In this document: positions 1 through 13,055 of the stretch, piece by piece | How positions within the stretch are numbered: the stretch's first letter is position 1 | Layout: each line of letters starts with the position of its first letter | Source: Magnolia sinica | Taxonomy: Eukaryota > Streptophyta > Magnoliopsida > Magnoliales > Magnoliaceae | Length of the DNA stretch: 64,000 nucleotides | Assembly: GCF_029962835.1 (NCBI RefSeq) | Contig: NC_080586.1 | Location: 67,953,501 to 68,017,500 of the forward strand | Direction: 5' to 3' | Notes under the pieces: generated by a model | Told to the model about the DNA's origin: nothing | The model's input: the letters and a program-made list of their open reading frames with translations, nothing else | Database searches by the model: none | Translations under genes and position numbers: made by a program

Positions 1-1482
1 AGGGCCTCAATCTCATCTTTGAGGTCCACGTAGTCGCTCATGTTATGACCGTGGTCGCGATGGAACCGACAATACTTGTACTTGTCTCGGTTCTCTGCGT
101 CAGCCTTCATGCAAACTAGCCAGTTCAGGAGTTTCTAACCCCTGATGTTCAATAAGATTTGCTTTGGAGATATGTTGAGTGGAGTGTAGGAACAGAATTT
201 ACTCTCAGGCCTCCTACTCGGTCGGCGATCGCGAGAGGCTCGATCGCTTCTTGCTGGATGACTGAGGCTCTTCGTTCCTCGACCTCTTCTCCTTAAACGA
301 TTACTCAGCTACTTATACGTTCCTACGGGAGTTGGAGAATTCATCGGCATTGGTATATTTCTAAGCCCTGTTGATGAGCTCGGCCAAGGTGGTCGGTGGA
401 TTCTTCTTGATCGAGAAAGTGAACTTTCCCTCTCTGAGCCCTCTGAACATGGCCAAGAGTACCATTTTGTCATCGTAGTCTTCCGCTAACAACGCCTCCT
501 CGTTAAAGCGGGTAATGAGGTCTTTTAGTGTTTCCTTATTCCCCTGCTTGAGGGTAAACAGATGGGCAGTTGGCTTCTGATTCTTCTTACCAGAGATGAA
601 CTGGGTAAGAAATGATCTGCTGAGCTCTGCGAAGGAGCCGATCGATTTTGGTTTAAGCTGTCGATACCAACTCTGAGCAGATCCGGAGAGCGTTATCAAG
701 AAAGATCTACACATCATTGCATTTGTGGCCTACTGGATCTGCATCCATGAACAGTATGACTCTACATGCTCCAATAGGTCTCCAGACCCAGAGAATTAGA
801 TGACGAGAGGTATCCTGAATCTCGGCGGCATCACCTCATCCATGATTTCTGAGGTGAAGGGAGGCTCGGTCTCTTCTATCATCGCCTGGACTACAGTTAG
901 GACGAACGCAGACTGCTAATTCTTCTGAAACGTTTTAAACTAGTCACGGAGTTCCTTAAGTTGGGCTTCCCAAGGATTCTGATTCTCTGCTATTGTCTCC
1001 TATGGGCCCTTCGTCACCACAGGTGCTCTACCCTGTCTTCTCCTCTCCAACTGATGGCGGAGGTCAGTGGGGGCTAGACCCGAAGTGACGAACACGTATG
1101 ACGGCTCTGCATCCCGAGTAGGTTCTGGGATTCGAGCGGATCGTTCCTACGACATTGCATTGCGCGCAGGGTCGGGAGCTCGTGCGGACTATGCCTGAGA
1201 CCCTCTAGCCCGGGAACTGACTTGCTGCAGTCGTTCCTCGGGAGCCAGAGTGGCTTCCACCATATTAAGAAGTGGCTGCTGGTTTTTCTACGCTTTAATT
1301 TGGCTGATTTCGTCCTTCAGCATCTGGACTTCATTTTGTAGTGCCTTATACTTTCTTCCTCGGCTCCGAGTCCGCTGAGATGGCCCTATTGGAGCCTATT
1401 CAGTATGCAGCAACGAAGAAGACTGATGTTGTCCACTAGGTTCGGGCTCCACCACTGTCACCTTTTTCTTTCCTCTTGCCAT
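1..1482 (-). pseudogene. Ty3/gypsy (Tat-like) gag relic, cut by the window edge
   Basis: Degenerate gag gene of an LTR retrotransposon read on the minus strand. The best open stretch (361-717) encodes a retrotransposon gag domain with the typical SAQSWYRQLKPKSIGSF and FNEEALLAEDYDD segments, close in kind to the gag of the + strand Tat element near 55 kb. The probable start codon is at 1482-1480 and opens a basic N-terminus (MARGKKKVTVVE) followed by a predicted coiled-coil-like stretch. Several in-frame stops interrupt the part between the start and 717, so the gene is dead. The protease/pol part would lie left of base 1. Family assignment rests on gag similarity and on the LTR next to it. 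Confidence 0.85.
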
Positions 1483-1513
1483 GTTTAATGAACTTCTTAG
1501 CTTTTTCTCTCAC

Positions 1514-1531
1514 TTCCCACATACGACACCT
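1514..1531 (-). other. Decayed primer binding site of the minus-strand gypsy element
   Basis: Minus-strand sequence AGGTGTCGTATGTGGGAA sits between LTR and gag and resembles the TGGCGCCGTCTGTGGGAA that follows the LTR of the second Tat element (54324-54341). Several C-to-T type changes are consistent with methylation-driven decay. Confidence 0.6.
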
Positions 1532-1532
1532 A

Positions 1533-2288
1533 AAAATTTTGAGGTCAAAATTTGAACCACCCTCCACTCAATGCCACAAACCTCCAACGAACCTTGGTCC
1601 TACACAAAGGGGTGAGTAAAGGAGACCTTGGCTCAGCCGGGGGACCCTCCGATGCCTAAGTCAGGCTAGGGAATTTAGGTCTAAGTCAAAAGTAAAGAGA
1701 GGGTGCGAGATATTGCATACCTGTAGTAATAGGGTCCCCTGATATTTATACTTGGGGGCAGAGAGGATCGCGTCTGTTAATCTCCGCACGATTTACTCAA
1801 TCACACAGATATTGTAATCATGGAGATATTATCCGCAATCTTTAGGTCGTGCGGCGTATCGTGTCTCAAGGGTGCTTATCCTCGGGCAAGATCTTCGGTT
1901 GCATCCGTATTTAGGTTATCCAGGCTCGGCACACGGAGTATCTTCACTCGGGCTCGGCCTCAGGTTGTGTAGACCCGAGGCCGAGTACTAGTAATCGGAG
2001 TTCGTCAGTAGATCACCGAGGTCGGAGTTCACTGAATGAAGCTGAGGATGAGGATCCGAGCTCGGCTCAGCCATCCTTCTTCGGATGAGGACGAGGGTTT
2101 GGATCGGCCAATCAGGGGTTTAGTTTGGAGTCGTGACTCATTAGTGGAGAGCTTGTCTCAGTTAACATACAGTCGTAACTCAGGGGTCGACTCATACTTG
2201 ACGCGGTATCCTCCTTCTGAGGCCTTGTTAACTGTTTTGGGTAGCTCAGGCCGACCCTGATTATCCTTGTTTAGATTTCCCCATAACA
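1533..2288 (-). repeat. LTR of the minus-strand Tat-like gypsy element
   Basis: On the minus strand this begins TGTTATGGGG, contains a TATAAATA box (1743-1750) and, about 80-130 bp further on, a stretch matching the + strand Tat LTR (GCATCGGAGGGTCCCC, then GAGCCA and GGTCTCCTTT). Gag follows downstream on the same strand, so this is the 5' LTR. The inner end is uncertain by some 20 bp because the terminal CA is no longer clear. Confidence 0.7.
1743..1750 (-). promoter_or_regulatory. LTR TATA box
   Basis: TATAAATA on the minus strand inside the LTR, in the same place relative to the conserved GCATCGGAGGGTCCCC block as the TATAAAA box of the Tat LTR at 54125. Confidence 0.55.
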
Positions 2289-2831
2289 ATATATAAGAAT
2301 CATGTTCCAGTCGTGATTGCCTAACTGAGGTGATCCATTAAAATCATGAGAAATCCATGTTGGTCCTTAGAAAACACGTGGATTAAATTGTTGATTAACC
2401 CTATCTTATGTAAACAATCTTAACCGTCCATATTAAAGGATGTTGATCAAATAGTTAAAATTTGTTATACAAGTGTGAAATTTGCATGGTAACATATGAA
2501 ATGTGGGTTGGACTTAATGAACAGTCTAGATTAGTAGATAGGCTAAGTGTCCCAATGCAACTAAGGGCACTGTTATTTACAATGCTCTGAAAGCATTGGA
2601 TCATTTTGTATAAATAAAAAACGGTCATGTAGAATCCCCAACCCACCCATTATCAATCGGGTCTGAACTTGGTACCCAAATCCGATTAAATTGCGTTTGA
2701 TACTTCGAATATCTCCTCAGGATATATTCAGGCAAGGAGGATTGAGAAGGCTCGTTCTGACACACATGCAAGCAGGGCACACGTGAGGGATCCCGTTCGT
2801 TCATCAGGCCTCCCACCGTGAACATAGGCCA
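2289..2831. other. Intergenic, nothing recognised
   Basis: AT-rich unique-looking DNA between the LTR and the first MITE. I see no coding potential or clear repeat in it. Confidence 0.5.
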
Positions 2832-3448
2832 GAAGCGGATTGGCTGGTGTACCACACACACTAGCTATATAGCTGCTGTATCGACGTCAGCAAGTTCTAT
2901 AAGTCCCATAATTAAGTATGTATTATATCTAAACCATCCATACATTCTGTGAGATCGTAGTAAGGCTTAAGCTGAAAAATAAGATAGATATAAAGATAAA
3001 GCGGATCACGCTGCAAAAAGCATCGGGGGATTGAACGTTTACCTTTGAAACCCTTTTGGGATTACAGAAGTTTTTGGTTAATATTAAATTTGTTTTTCCT
3101 CTTTATCAAGGTTTTTGTGACGTTATAAATAGATTTGATGAAAAATAAATGTGTGGGCACTATGAATTTTTCAACGGTGAGAATCATTATCATCTTGCTA
3201 TTTTTGGTGTGATCCATTTGAGCTAGCAATGTAATTATTTTTTGTCTAATGCTCTAAAATGATATCGAACAATGGATAAATGGTATGAATATTATAAATA
3301 CACCATCGTAAAATGGATAATCGGCATGGATAAATACACTATCGTGGGGCTCACAAAACTTTGATCTTCTTTGAGCCGTTCTGAGCTCGCACGACAGGTA
3401 TCTGCACCAGCTATATAGCTGGTGTGTGGTGCACCAGCCAATCGGCTT
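2832..3448. mobile_element. MITE with AGCGGATTGGCTGGTG terminal inverted repeats
   Basis: About 617 bp with no coding capacity. The left end reads AGAAGCGGATTGGCTGGTGT, and the right end is its imperfect inverse. Both ends carry an AGCTATATAGCTG palindrome 10-20 bp further in. The interior has the family hallmarks (a GATCAAGTGG-like stretch and a GGTGTGATCCATTTGAGC segment). It lacks transposase, so it is non-autonomous. The superfamily is unresolved because I could not see a reliable target duplication. Confidence 0.7.
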
Positions 3449-3470
3449 GCTTCCACGTAGACCGGTCCAA

Positions 3471-4074
3471 AAAGCGGATTGGCTGGTGACTGGTGTACCA
3501 CATTCTAGCCGTATAGTTGATGTAAGTTCCGTGGGTCACATAATGACGTATATGTTATATCAAAACCGTTTATTCATTTTGCAAGCTCGTCTTAAGGGCT
3601 GATCCAAAAAATAAGGTAGATATAAAGATCAAGTGGACCACACTGCAAGAAGCAGTGGGGGATTGCATGTCTACCATTGAAATCTTTTTGAGGTCACAGA
3701 AGTTTTGGATCAATATTAAATTTTTTTTTCCTCTTCATCCATGTATCTTTGACCTTATGACTAGATTGGATGGAAAATAATGTTATAGTGGACCCTACAA
3801 ATTTTTTAACGGTGAAAATCATTATCACGCTGCTATTTTTGGTGTGGTACATTTGAGCTTTGGATATTTGGATAATTCTCTAAAATGATCTAGAAAAATG
3901 AATGAACCGTGTGGATATAATAAATACATCATTGTGGGGCCAATGTAACTTTGATCTCCTTTGAACCGTTCATATAACTCGGAGCTCGAGGAGCGTCGGC
4001 GCTCGTCTTCGCACAACACGTATCTACACCAGCTATATATCTGGTGTGTTGTGGTACACCAGCCAATCCGCTTC
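3471..4074. mobile_element. Second MITE of the same subfamily
   Basis: About 604 bp, with AAAGCGGATTGGCTGGTG at the left and its inverse (CACCAGCCAATCCGCTT) at the right. It is collinear with the element just upstream over most of its length (GTGGACCACACTGCA, GGTGGTACATTTGAGCTTTGG, and the AGCTATATA palindrome near the right end). The two lie 22 bp apart in direct orientation. Confidence 0.7.
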
Positions 4075-5598
4075 CCAAAAATCAGGCTTTCATGCTCCCC
4101 AAGTGAGCCCCGTTTAAAATGACCAGAACGATGGTCCACATCTAGCGTTCCTTCTCATGCTCGGATCTGATGAACGGCCTCGATCTCGCATCGTGTTGCA
4201 CGGTCGCGAGTCTACATTCTCCCTCTCTCTCCACGTGAATCGCACCTACCGACCACCGGTAGGCTGTAGTAAAAGTTTCAGGTGGGGACCGTGGGGTATC
4301 GTGAATAAGACCACCATTTCATGTAGTCGCTACCAAACTGACTCTGGGATGAATCTCTGTCCTTTCACGTGTATTGCGCGCGTCGGAACCGTAGTTCGGT
4401 TGAGTACCAGTTCGAGTGGTCCCCGCCGTTTTCTATCTCAACGCGCACCTTCTCCAAAGCACGTGCCGACCCGGTAACTGCATGTGACAAATATCAGCTT
4501 GTTCCAAAAACTTCAATGGCCCCAGATAGTTTTTACGGTTGCCGTTCAATCACTATTGTTTCCTACAGCGTGGTCCACTTGAGAATTGGATCTGTCTCAT
4601 TTGGGATCACACCTTCAAATGAGCCGGAAAAATGAATGGACGGTGTGGATAAAACACATACATCACGGTGGGACCACATCAGATAAAACATATATATCAT
4701 GGTAGGCCCACAGATTTTACGGCACCGATCAGTACAACGTGGGTACGGACGGTCACTATCGAACCCGAGTCTTGGAAAACCCTCCTCGTCGGACTCGATT
4801 GCGTAGTGCAGCACGCAACACACAGCACTCAAGTCGGTACTTGTCGGTGTTGGAAAAACTTTGTGACATTTTGATAGATTATTCTAAGGCATATTAGCCT
4901 AAAAATGAGATAGATCTAAATCTGAGATGGACCACACCACAGAAAATAATAGTTATTAAACACCCATCATTAAAAATTTCTTAGTACCAGGATAATGTTT
5001 ATTTGCTATCAAACCAGCTGATTAGTGCGAGCCTCACGAAAATTTTAATAACAGGCGTTCAATTGCAATTGTTTCACGAGGTGTGGTCCACCTGAGACTT
5101 GGATATGGCCTTAAAATGAACTGGAAATTGGATGGAGGTGTTGATTAAACACAAATTAAGGTGGCCCACGGAGCTTTTCCAGCACCGACCAGTACTGAGG
5201 TCCGTGCTGTTTGCTATGCTAAGCAATCCGAGTCCCTTCCAATGATATAATCTCAGCCAACCGAGCTCCAAGTATATGGCCCACAAATGTCTGCCCAAAA
5301 TTGAACGGTTCAAGTATCAAACGTGTGCCCACTTCAGTGACTAAATTGCAATCGCTTGGATGCTAGGTGGGGCCCACTGCAATATATGTGAGAAATCCAT
5401 TCCGTCCATCTGCTTTAACAGCTCATTTTAGTATATTTTACCAAATATAAGGTGAATTAAGCACTTAAGTGGGTCAGACGAGAAGGAAAAATGGAAAAAT
5501 AAATTACTAACATTGAAACATTTTTGGGCTCCACCTTGATATTTATATCCTATCCAAACCGTTTACAATGTCATTCCCAATTGGTAGGCTGAATAGTG
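4075..5598. other. MITE fragments and unassigned DNA
   Basis: Several partial copies of the window's main MITE family occur here, for example the GTGGTCCACTTGAGAATTGG type segment near 4570 and 5085 and the ATGGACGGTGTGGAT segment near 4635. No complete inverted-repeat pair could be assigned. The open frames at 4157-4635 look like chance readings of repeat DNA. Confidence 0.5.
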
Positions 5599-6080
5599 GG
5601 GAACGGATTGGCTACTGGTCGGTGCTTTATGGGCCCCACCATGATGTATGTGTTTCATCCATGCCGTCCAAATATTCTTCCATAAACCATTTTATGGTAT
5701 GAGACCAAAAATGAGATTGATACAGATTTCAAGTGGACTGCACAATGTTCATTGAACGCTCACCATTAAAAATTTCTCGGTGGTTACAAAAGTTTTAGAT
5801 CAAGTTGATATATATTTTTTTCCTACTCAAAAGGTTAGATATCAAATAACCATTACAGTGGGCCCTAGGAGATTTTTAATGGTAGACATTCAACCACTAC
5901 TGTTTTCCCATGGTGTGGTCCACTGAGATTTAGATCTACCTCAGTTTTTAAATCAAGCCTTAAAATTATCTTTAAAAATGGATGGACGGCGTGGATAAAA
6001 CACATATGTCAAGCTGGGATCCACGTAGCACCGACCACTAGCCACTGGCTGGTGGCAGCGTCACTAGCCAAACCGCCTCC
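5599..6080. mobile_element. MITE with GGGAACGGATTGGCTAC ends
   Basis: About 482 bp. The left end GGGAACGGATTGGCTACTGG continues into GGTGCTTTATGGGCCCCACCATGATGTATGTG. The right end inverts it, with CGTAGCACCGACCACTAGCC and then CACTAGCCAAACCGCCTCC. The interior has the family's CCGTCCA segments on both arms in inverted arrangement, giving a long imperfect hairpin. It has no coding capacity. Confidence 0.7.
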
Positions 6081-8239
6081 TGCATAGTGACGGTCGCCGT
6101 TACTTCTACCATCAGTTGGACGGTCAGTCACGTTTTCCCGTTCTCATTAATACCACGTGTTGTTGCCAATGTGTGCTTTTACCACAGTTTACTACAAGAA
6201 GTAAGTCATCCACTGTCCACGTGGCATACTTGCAAGCTACGCTGACCGTCCATATGGTGGGTCCTTTATGGATGATGAGAGAAAAAAAAAAAAAAAGGAA
6301 TTACACAAATGGGATAATCCTGATCGTCCAATTCATTGGATTCATTTTATGATCTGCCATGCCAGTAATTAAAACAGGCCCACCTACAGTGTTAAGGAAC
6401 CTACTCTAAGGCTTTTCAGCACATATACGTCCAAAAGAGGCCAACCATATGAACCGTTCGGATTTCCAAATAGGTAGGACCCCTCTATTTGTTAACACCT
6501 CCTCTATAATTTGGATTATTGCTGACTACTACCCTGTATTGGAGAGGTTCCAAGAATCCCTTCGAAATGATGAAGATACCCTTGTTTTAGAAATTTTGAA
6601 TAAATGGTATCCATCTCATCCCTACTGTATAAATATTGAATTAAAAAACACCCACCAAAATACCTCCAAATGTGGCATACCATCTAATAGTTGACGTAAG
6701 ATTGAAATTTCGGGGGTTTCCATTTTCATGATGGAGTGACTATGTTCAGTGGTTAGAATGACATACATGCACTATGGTAGTCCCACATGACTACACGTGG
6801 TAATGTTGGAGACTGGTCAAGATGGTCAATTTTTCAAAGATGACGGTGATAATAAACAGCACAAGAGATTCAACTTAATTTCTAAGAGAATTTTACGAAA
6901 AACATTTGGATGTATTTAAGAAAACGGTTTTAATAAGCTTTTCCATTAGTTTTGTACGTATCACTTGCTCACCTTCCGTTACATTTTTTAATTGAGTTGG
7001 TTGGTCGTTGAAGTAAAGGGTTTGGATGCTCAGGTGGTGATGTTAATGTGAAATTCATCTTGATGGTCAGATGCATCATGTCATGTTTCAAAAATCAACA
7101 CTCGAGTGTAAAGATTTCAATCCGGAGTTTCCGAGTGTGAACCTATCAAAAATAAACATGGGCGAGTTTCCATGTACCTGCACAATTCAATTAAGATTCA
7201 CCCATAATTAATTATCAGAGTAAGACATCAAAGGTTAAGCAAAGGTAAATAAATCAAAACATATATAACTAATATTCAAAATAGATAATATCAAAAGTGG
7301 TTTCCACCCAAAATGAGGGCTATACAAGCCGCAATAAACATGTTCAAAATGAATAAAATGTGAAATTTATCAGTTTCGCCCAACACCCCGAAAAACATCA
7401 CATCGATAGTGTGTGCCGGCATAATCTTGTTCATCTAAGATCTCGGTAGTACATGTATCAATAATATTGTCTAGATGGTGTTTTAAAATATAGTCTCAAA
7501 TATGAGCGAGTAGCTAACTTGGTGATTCTATTTTCCAAGTTATACATGTTATCAACGCAATCAAGCATGGGCAATGATAGAGTTACAAAATAAACAATTT
7601 TTAAATTAATTATTTAAATGCATGGATGATATGATGATATGGGCAAGGTTAGCCCACAATACAATCTAATAATGTTTACTATAAAGATATGTGTGATAGT
7701 TAGTCTGAAGCACAACTCGACAATGTTTACTATGATAATATGCATGATTATCCAAATAATTATTATTTTCAGTTCAAACCGCAAGTTGACGAAGGTAGGG
7801 TACTGCTATTGTATCGCAGGTCTCTACCTGGATCACATGGCTTGTTGCAGCACTAGGTGGCTCTTCACCGATGTCCCTTAATTCAAGTTTGGGATCATGA
7901 CCCAATAATCCATGTAACTTAATCAGATTGATAATGGGGCTCATCGCCTAAGGACATTCACAATTAGGGCGGAGGGTGTCACCTAAGCCCCAAATGTGGA
8001 GAAAGCACGCCACCTAAATTATTAATAATATGGTAGGATTGTGACATCCATTAGTGCTCGATAGTCACTATGGGGAGGCTCGTCACCTAATGTTTCACCA
8101 ACATGGTGGACTTGTTGCTTAATGTTTTATTGATGTGGAAGGTACGCCACCCCAGTGTAGGCTTACAGCTCGAACATAGTGTCTCATACCACCATGTCCG
8201 ACTATGTAGTTTTGTTGAATTGTAATTCATTGGTGATAA
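6081..8239. other. Intergenic, mostly unassigned; LTR-related motif at the right
   Basis: 6081-7600 holds no recognisable gene or repeat; a frame at 6449-6694 matches nothing I know. From about 7930 to 8215 the GGAGGCTCGTCACC and CGAACATAGTGTCTCATACCACCATGTCCG motifs recur. They are shared with the probable solo LTR at 10980-11060 and, inverted, with 33420-33720, so this part is a fragment of that LTR family. Confidence 0.45.
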
Positions 8240-10082
8240 GGTATCCTTGATTCTTTAGTATGCATACAATTACTAAACATAAAGGTGATCGAGCCAGGTA
8301 TTGGACTGATCTGACTGACCAAGGAAAAACTCTGGACTAACCGGGATTGGATGCAAAGCATCCATATAGTTCTGACTACTGTCAATTACCCATGTTCCAC
8401 TTAGGTTAGTCACATAAGTCAGGAATGACCAACTACAGTGGTCATCTCTCACTTCAACAATTAATAAGACTCGATCCATTACACTAATAAGCTTTCTTCC
8501 CAAATTGGCCTTACTACTAAATTGTGGACTTCAGACCAACAAAATATTGGGTACAGTTCTATAACTTTGCATTTCATTGATGATGCGTGAGAATTACAAA
8601 AGAGGATTCTGATCATGACAAACCCCAAGTGCAGGGCTGCAATATAGTAATAACTCGGTGAGACCGAAATCATACCCACAAAGACTAATGATTGTGTGAT
8701 TTATGAAACACTTTAAAACTATAACTATAAATAAATTCACTATTGGAATGTGCTTTGAGTAATGATGTAGCTAAAACAGAAATCAAATAAGGATAAAACA
8801 CTGAAGCGCCAAGGATCCACTTATAGTTATATTTTAATATTTAATTTACTTGATTTAATTGGACTACTCAACTGGAATCGAAGTCATATCTTATCCAGTC
8901 GAATAATGGAGCGGTTAAATCATCATTCATATAACAAAACATATTTGAACTTCAATTAAATTAGTTCACACATTAAGCATCAAAGTATTGATCGTAGGGA
9001 ATTTCAAGCATCTATCGTGCCCATAGTCGACGATAGATCAATGGATTTTATATATAAATCATTTGTAAAATATATAAGAAATTACTCTTAGTTTTCTTAA
9101 GCATCAAATGTGCCCAAAGTTGATAATGGATTAAAATAAACTATAAATAAATATTCATTCAAACCAAAATCAATAAATTATTCATCAATTATCCTATAAC
9201 ATGAATCAAAGTAAATTAAAGCATTAAAAATAACTACAAGCTTCACATCTTAACCCTAACTAAGAGATTAGCCAACTAAAGACATGATTGAATTGAAACT
9301 CAAAAAGAATAACATAAAAATTGAATATAACCCATTGATTGGAGAAGGAGGACTCTGAAGAATATCCATAACTCTTTGCTCTATTACTTCTACCCTAATT
9401 CGTATATAAAAAAGTTAAAAAGATTAATTTAAATAGAAAAAATTGCACCGACTTGGAATCGACTTCAATTTACGTACTTTTGTTAAGCTTCGAATGTAGC
9501 CAACCGTATCCTTCGGTCGCATTGAATTATCTCTTGGTTGTAATCGAATTTCACCAATTTCTATTTAAAGTCTCTGTCTTGCACCAAACCTTCCTTTAAT
9601 GGCACTGAAATTGAATTTGGTTGGATTGAATGTAGAGCCAAATTAAATTTGAAAATCACAATTTGTTGCTGGACTGTTTTGTGCACTTTCGGTCGGACCG
9701 AACCAACCTTAAGTGGGATCGAACGGTCTGTTAATTTTGTTATCGGACTTGTGATTTTGCTAGTCTTTTCTCTCTATTTTGCATTTGATTTTCTTGGATC
9801 TTTGACATTTGAATTCTTCATTAACTACCTTCAAATCTCCAAATCTTCTTTTGATCATTCTTTGAGCATTAAATCTTCTCTTTAATCATTCTTTTCATCT
9901 TAGCTCTCCAAATCACTTTACATAGCAAACCATATGTAATTAAATCAATTAAATGCATCTATGCATGTAAAACCAATACATAACAAGGGATAAATATACA
10001 ATATTTCACACTCAATAGATTCTTGCTTTTATAGTAGTAGAGACTCCTCATCATACAGAGACTTTATGTAGAATTATCATAG
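8240..10082. repeat. Non-coding retrotransposon-like repeat block
   Basis: AT-rich and without open frames of note. Near 8635 it carries GCAGGGCTGCAATATAGTAATAACTCGGTGAGACCG, followed by 'ATACCCACAAAGACTAATG' and later 'AAGCGCCAAGGATCCACTT'. This arrangement is familiar from non-coding regions of plant LTR retrotransposons. The boundaries are estimates and no LTR pair was found. Confidence 0.4.
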
Positions 10083-13055
10083 TGTAACGCTCTGGAAATT
10101 GAGGGTCATGCATACACTCGACTCCCAAGTTCCTGGGTATCACTTATAACTGATTTTACTAATTTGCGTTTGATCCGGTTTAAATGCGCAGTATGGAATT
10201 ACTTGAAACATGAAACACAACCACAACCAGTCTATAGAAATGAAAGATGGTATATATATACAGGTCCAAGATAATATAAATGGGTCACATAAGGCGTTGC
10301 CCAACAAAATTACAAAAGAATGACATGTCCAAAAGAATAGTGCGCTGAGTCCACTACTCAACAATCCAAAACCCGTCTACTAGGCCGATGGAGGACCGTC
10401 CATCAGTTGGAAGTAGGATAGCTCGTCCTCCTCATCAAGACTCGCGCCGCCAAGCTCCTCGTACTCTGCGTCACCTGCATCTATGGGAGAGTCTGGTTGA
10501 TATTTTAAAATACCGTCCCAGAGTGGGAGTGAGTGATCAACTCAATGGGTGTTATTAATCTTAAGTTACATTAAGCATTAATTATATTATAAACTTAATG
10601 AAAGGCAAACATTCATAAATCTTTAGCAATCTTGTTAATGCATATGCATGATAAATGATATAATGCATGGCCTCGCCATAACACTCCCTCGAGCGACTCC
10701 ATCGAACGATCGCACATGACCAGCACTCCCTCATTGCGACCTTAACTGTGAGACACCAAAACCTAGCTAATGCAATGCATGAATAATGTTAACCGAATAT
10801 TTAGTTAGTTTCGTTCATCCAGCAAATTGGAGAAACTGGTACACCCCACGGATCAATACCCTCAACTACTTGCGAGGCCAAGGCCCTTCAACGTGCCATG
10901 CCAGGACCCTGCGATCCTTTATCCCGTCGGGTTCCCCATCCCCGACTTCAAGCACATGGGGAGTGTTGAGAAAAAGAGATCGCTCGCGGTCACTACAGGG
11001 AGGCTCGTCACCCCAGCGTAGGTCGATAGCTCGGACATAGTGTCCCATTTCACCATGTCCGGCTCAAGAGTCGGTGGATCGGTTTCATTTTGGTTATTAA
11101 TAGGTTACAACGGTTGAGGAGTATTCCAGGTTCCTTACATATGTGAGCAGATAGGGTTAACATCATGGTTGGTCAGTGAGTAGACTAGACCGCACAAGTT
11201 CAAGCTAGCACGTGACAGATGACATCGAGTACAGGCGACCCATGTAGTCCAACTACTGTCGCCCATACGCACCCATCCAATTCCACGGATTTAGCCTCAG
11301 GGTAGTCCTACCAACGGGACCACCTTCTCTCACCTCAGTTTCCTGACCAACCTAGGGTTGATGGTATTCGATAACATTTCAACAATCAGAGTTATCAACT
11401 AACATAATTAGTATTATGCATTCATATTTCCCAAACCAAAATCCAGATTTCCTACAAAGCAAATGCTAACAACATTATGAAATAAAGGTGCATGTATTAT
11501 GTGGGTAAGTGAGGAAGGCAAGCGTTTCATATATCTCCTGATACCAAAATATACACAAAGGTTAATGCATCCAATATGTTATGGGGAAACATCATACAAG
11601 AATTGAACAAAGCTTATACAAACAATCATCAATTGCATACCCAATCATGTTGAGAAACATTAAACATTCCATCATCATTCCATATTAATTTAGGAGATGA
11701 TCTAAAGTGTAATGGCTTGTCTAGGTTTTTCTAGATTATCCAACTACATCATCCAACAAGCAAAATCATTAGATTCATATTAAAATTAGTGTTAGCCCAC
11801 CTAAGAACAATAGTCTGCACCTATGGATCGTTAGGGTCTTGGGAAACGACTAAGAAGTGCCGAACTCGGTGTCGATCGGTCGGAATCCTAAGACAATGTA
11901 TTTGTATGTTAAAATCTCATGCAAATCCTCCTTCAACATAAGGCATTTTCAAGAAGATGAGAGATTTACCTACCTAATCGGTGGGGAGGGGTTTTTCCAG
12001 TTGTAGATGAGAAATTTCCTTGAGGGAGAGGTAAGGGTTTGGAAGATGGAACTCCCTTGGGTTCCACTTCGATCTATGGTCCACCTTCTCTCTCACCTTC
12101 ACTCTCTTTCTTCTCTCTTTACTCTCCTTGGTGTTTGTAGTAATGGTGGGAGTTATGAGAGAAGGAGCCAAAGCTTTATTTCCTAGACTTGGGCCAATTG
12201 GCCTTAAGTCTCAACAAATTCTCATGATGGTCATGTGGGGGCCTCCTTTAGCTTTGGGGCGACGCTATCACCCCCTTGGCTACCAAATTTGGTATGTAGG
12301 CGTCTCATGGCCCGATGGGGGGCCATGCAAAATTTGAAGACAATCGGACACGGGGTTTTCTCGCACAGCTCTGATCTTTAAATGGCTATATGAGGTTCAT
12401 TCTAGTTGTTGGGGCGGTTTTAGTAGCCCTCTAGCCATGAAACTTATAGGATAGGTGCTCCATGGCCCGATGAAGGGCCATGCAAAATTTAGACGCAAAT
12501 GGATGCGGGATTTGACCGTACGGGTCCGATTTGCGATCAACGGTCACTATTTCACGATCGGGTCCCAGATTTTGCGGACGGGCGTAGAAAAATACGTTAG
12601 ACCTTCACCGTAAATGTAGAAGAGATTCGATGGTTGGAAAACCTGGTATCTCAGTTTTATTTACAAGTGCCAGATTTCAATTCTGGCCTTGGGTGAGTCG
12701 CGTTTGGCAAGTGCCACTGGAATTGCATGGATAATTAATTTCTGGGTGTCTACTGAGTTCGTGGTCCGCGATGGGCTACAAGCGTAGTTAGATCTATTGT
12801 TTTCTAAATTTTTAGATTTTTCTGACATTCCTTGGTCACTGCACGACCCGCACGGGCTGTTGCCAAGTGCTAATAGGCTATCTAGGTTGACGGCCCACAC
12901 TTGGCCCAACCATAGCCAGACAGGTCCACCCCAATGAGCTAACCAGGGTTAATTAATTGGTGATACCCCACACACCAGTGGTTTAAGCGAACGGTCCTAC
13001 GGTAAATCCTACGTGGACGCCTCAAGACACTATTCTGGTTGGACAGGACGTTACA
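10083..13055 (-). repeat. Probable 2.97-kb solo LTR of a gypsy element
   Basis: Read on the minus strand it starts TGTAACGTCC (13055) and ends GCGTTACA (10083), a short TG...CA inverted terminus typical of long gypsy LTRs. The flanking five bases are CATAG and CATAA, a near-match for a 5-bp target duplication. The interior is non-coding with a purine-rich AGAGAGAAGAAAGAGAG leader-like stretch near 12100. It shares blocks with 31605-34440, notably ACTCACTCCC and AACACCAACCAGAC near 10470-10545. No internal retrotransposon coding region or second LTR is seen beside it, so it is read as solo. The insertion site adjoins a hAT relic. Confidence 0.6.

Noticed and set aside
2036..2260. 74-codon + strand frame
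   Set aside because: It lies inside the minus-strand gypsy LTR and matches nothing.
4157..4874. Overlapping frames of 68-106 codons on both strands
   Set aside because: They cover MITE-family fragments, have no domain, and the competing frames are equally long.
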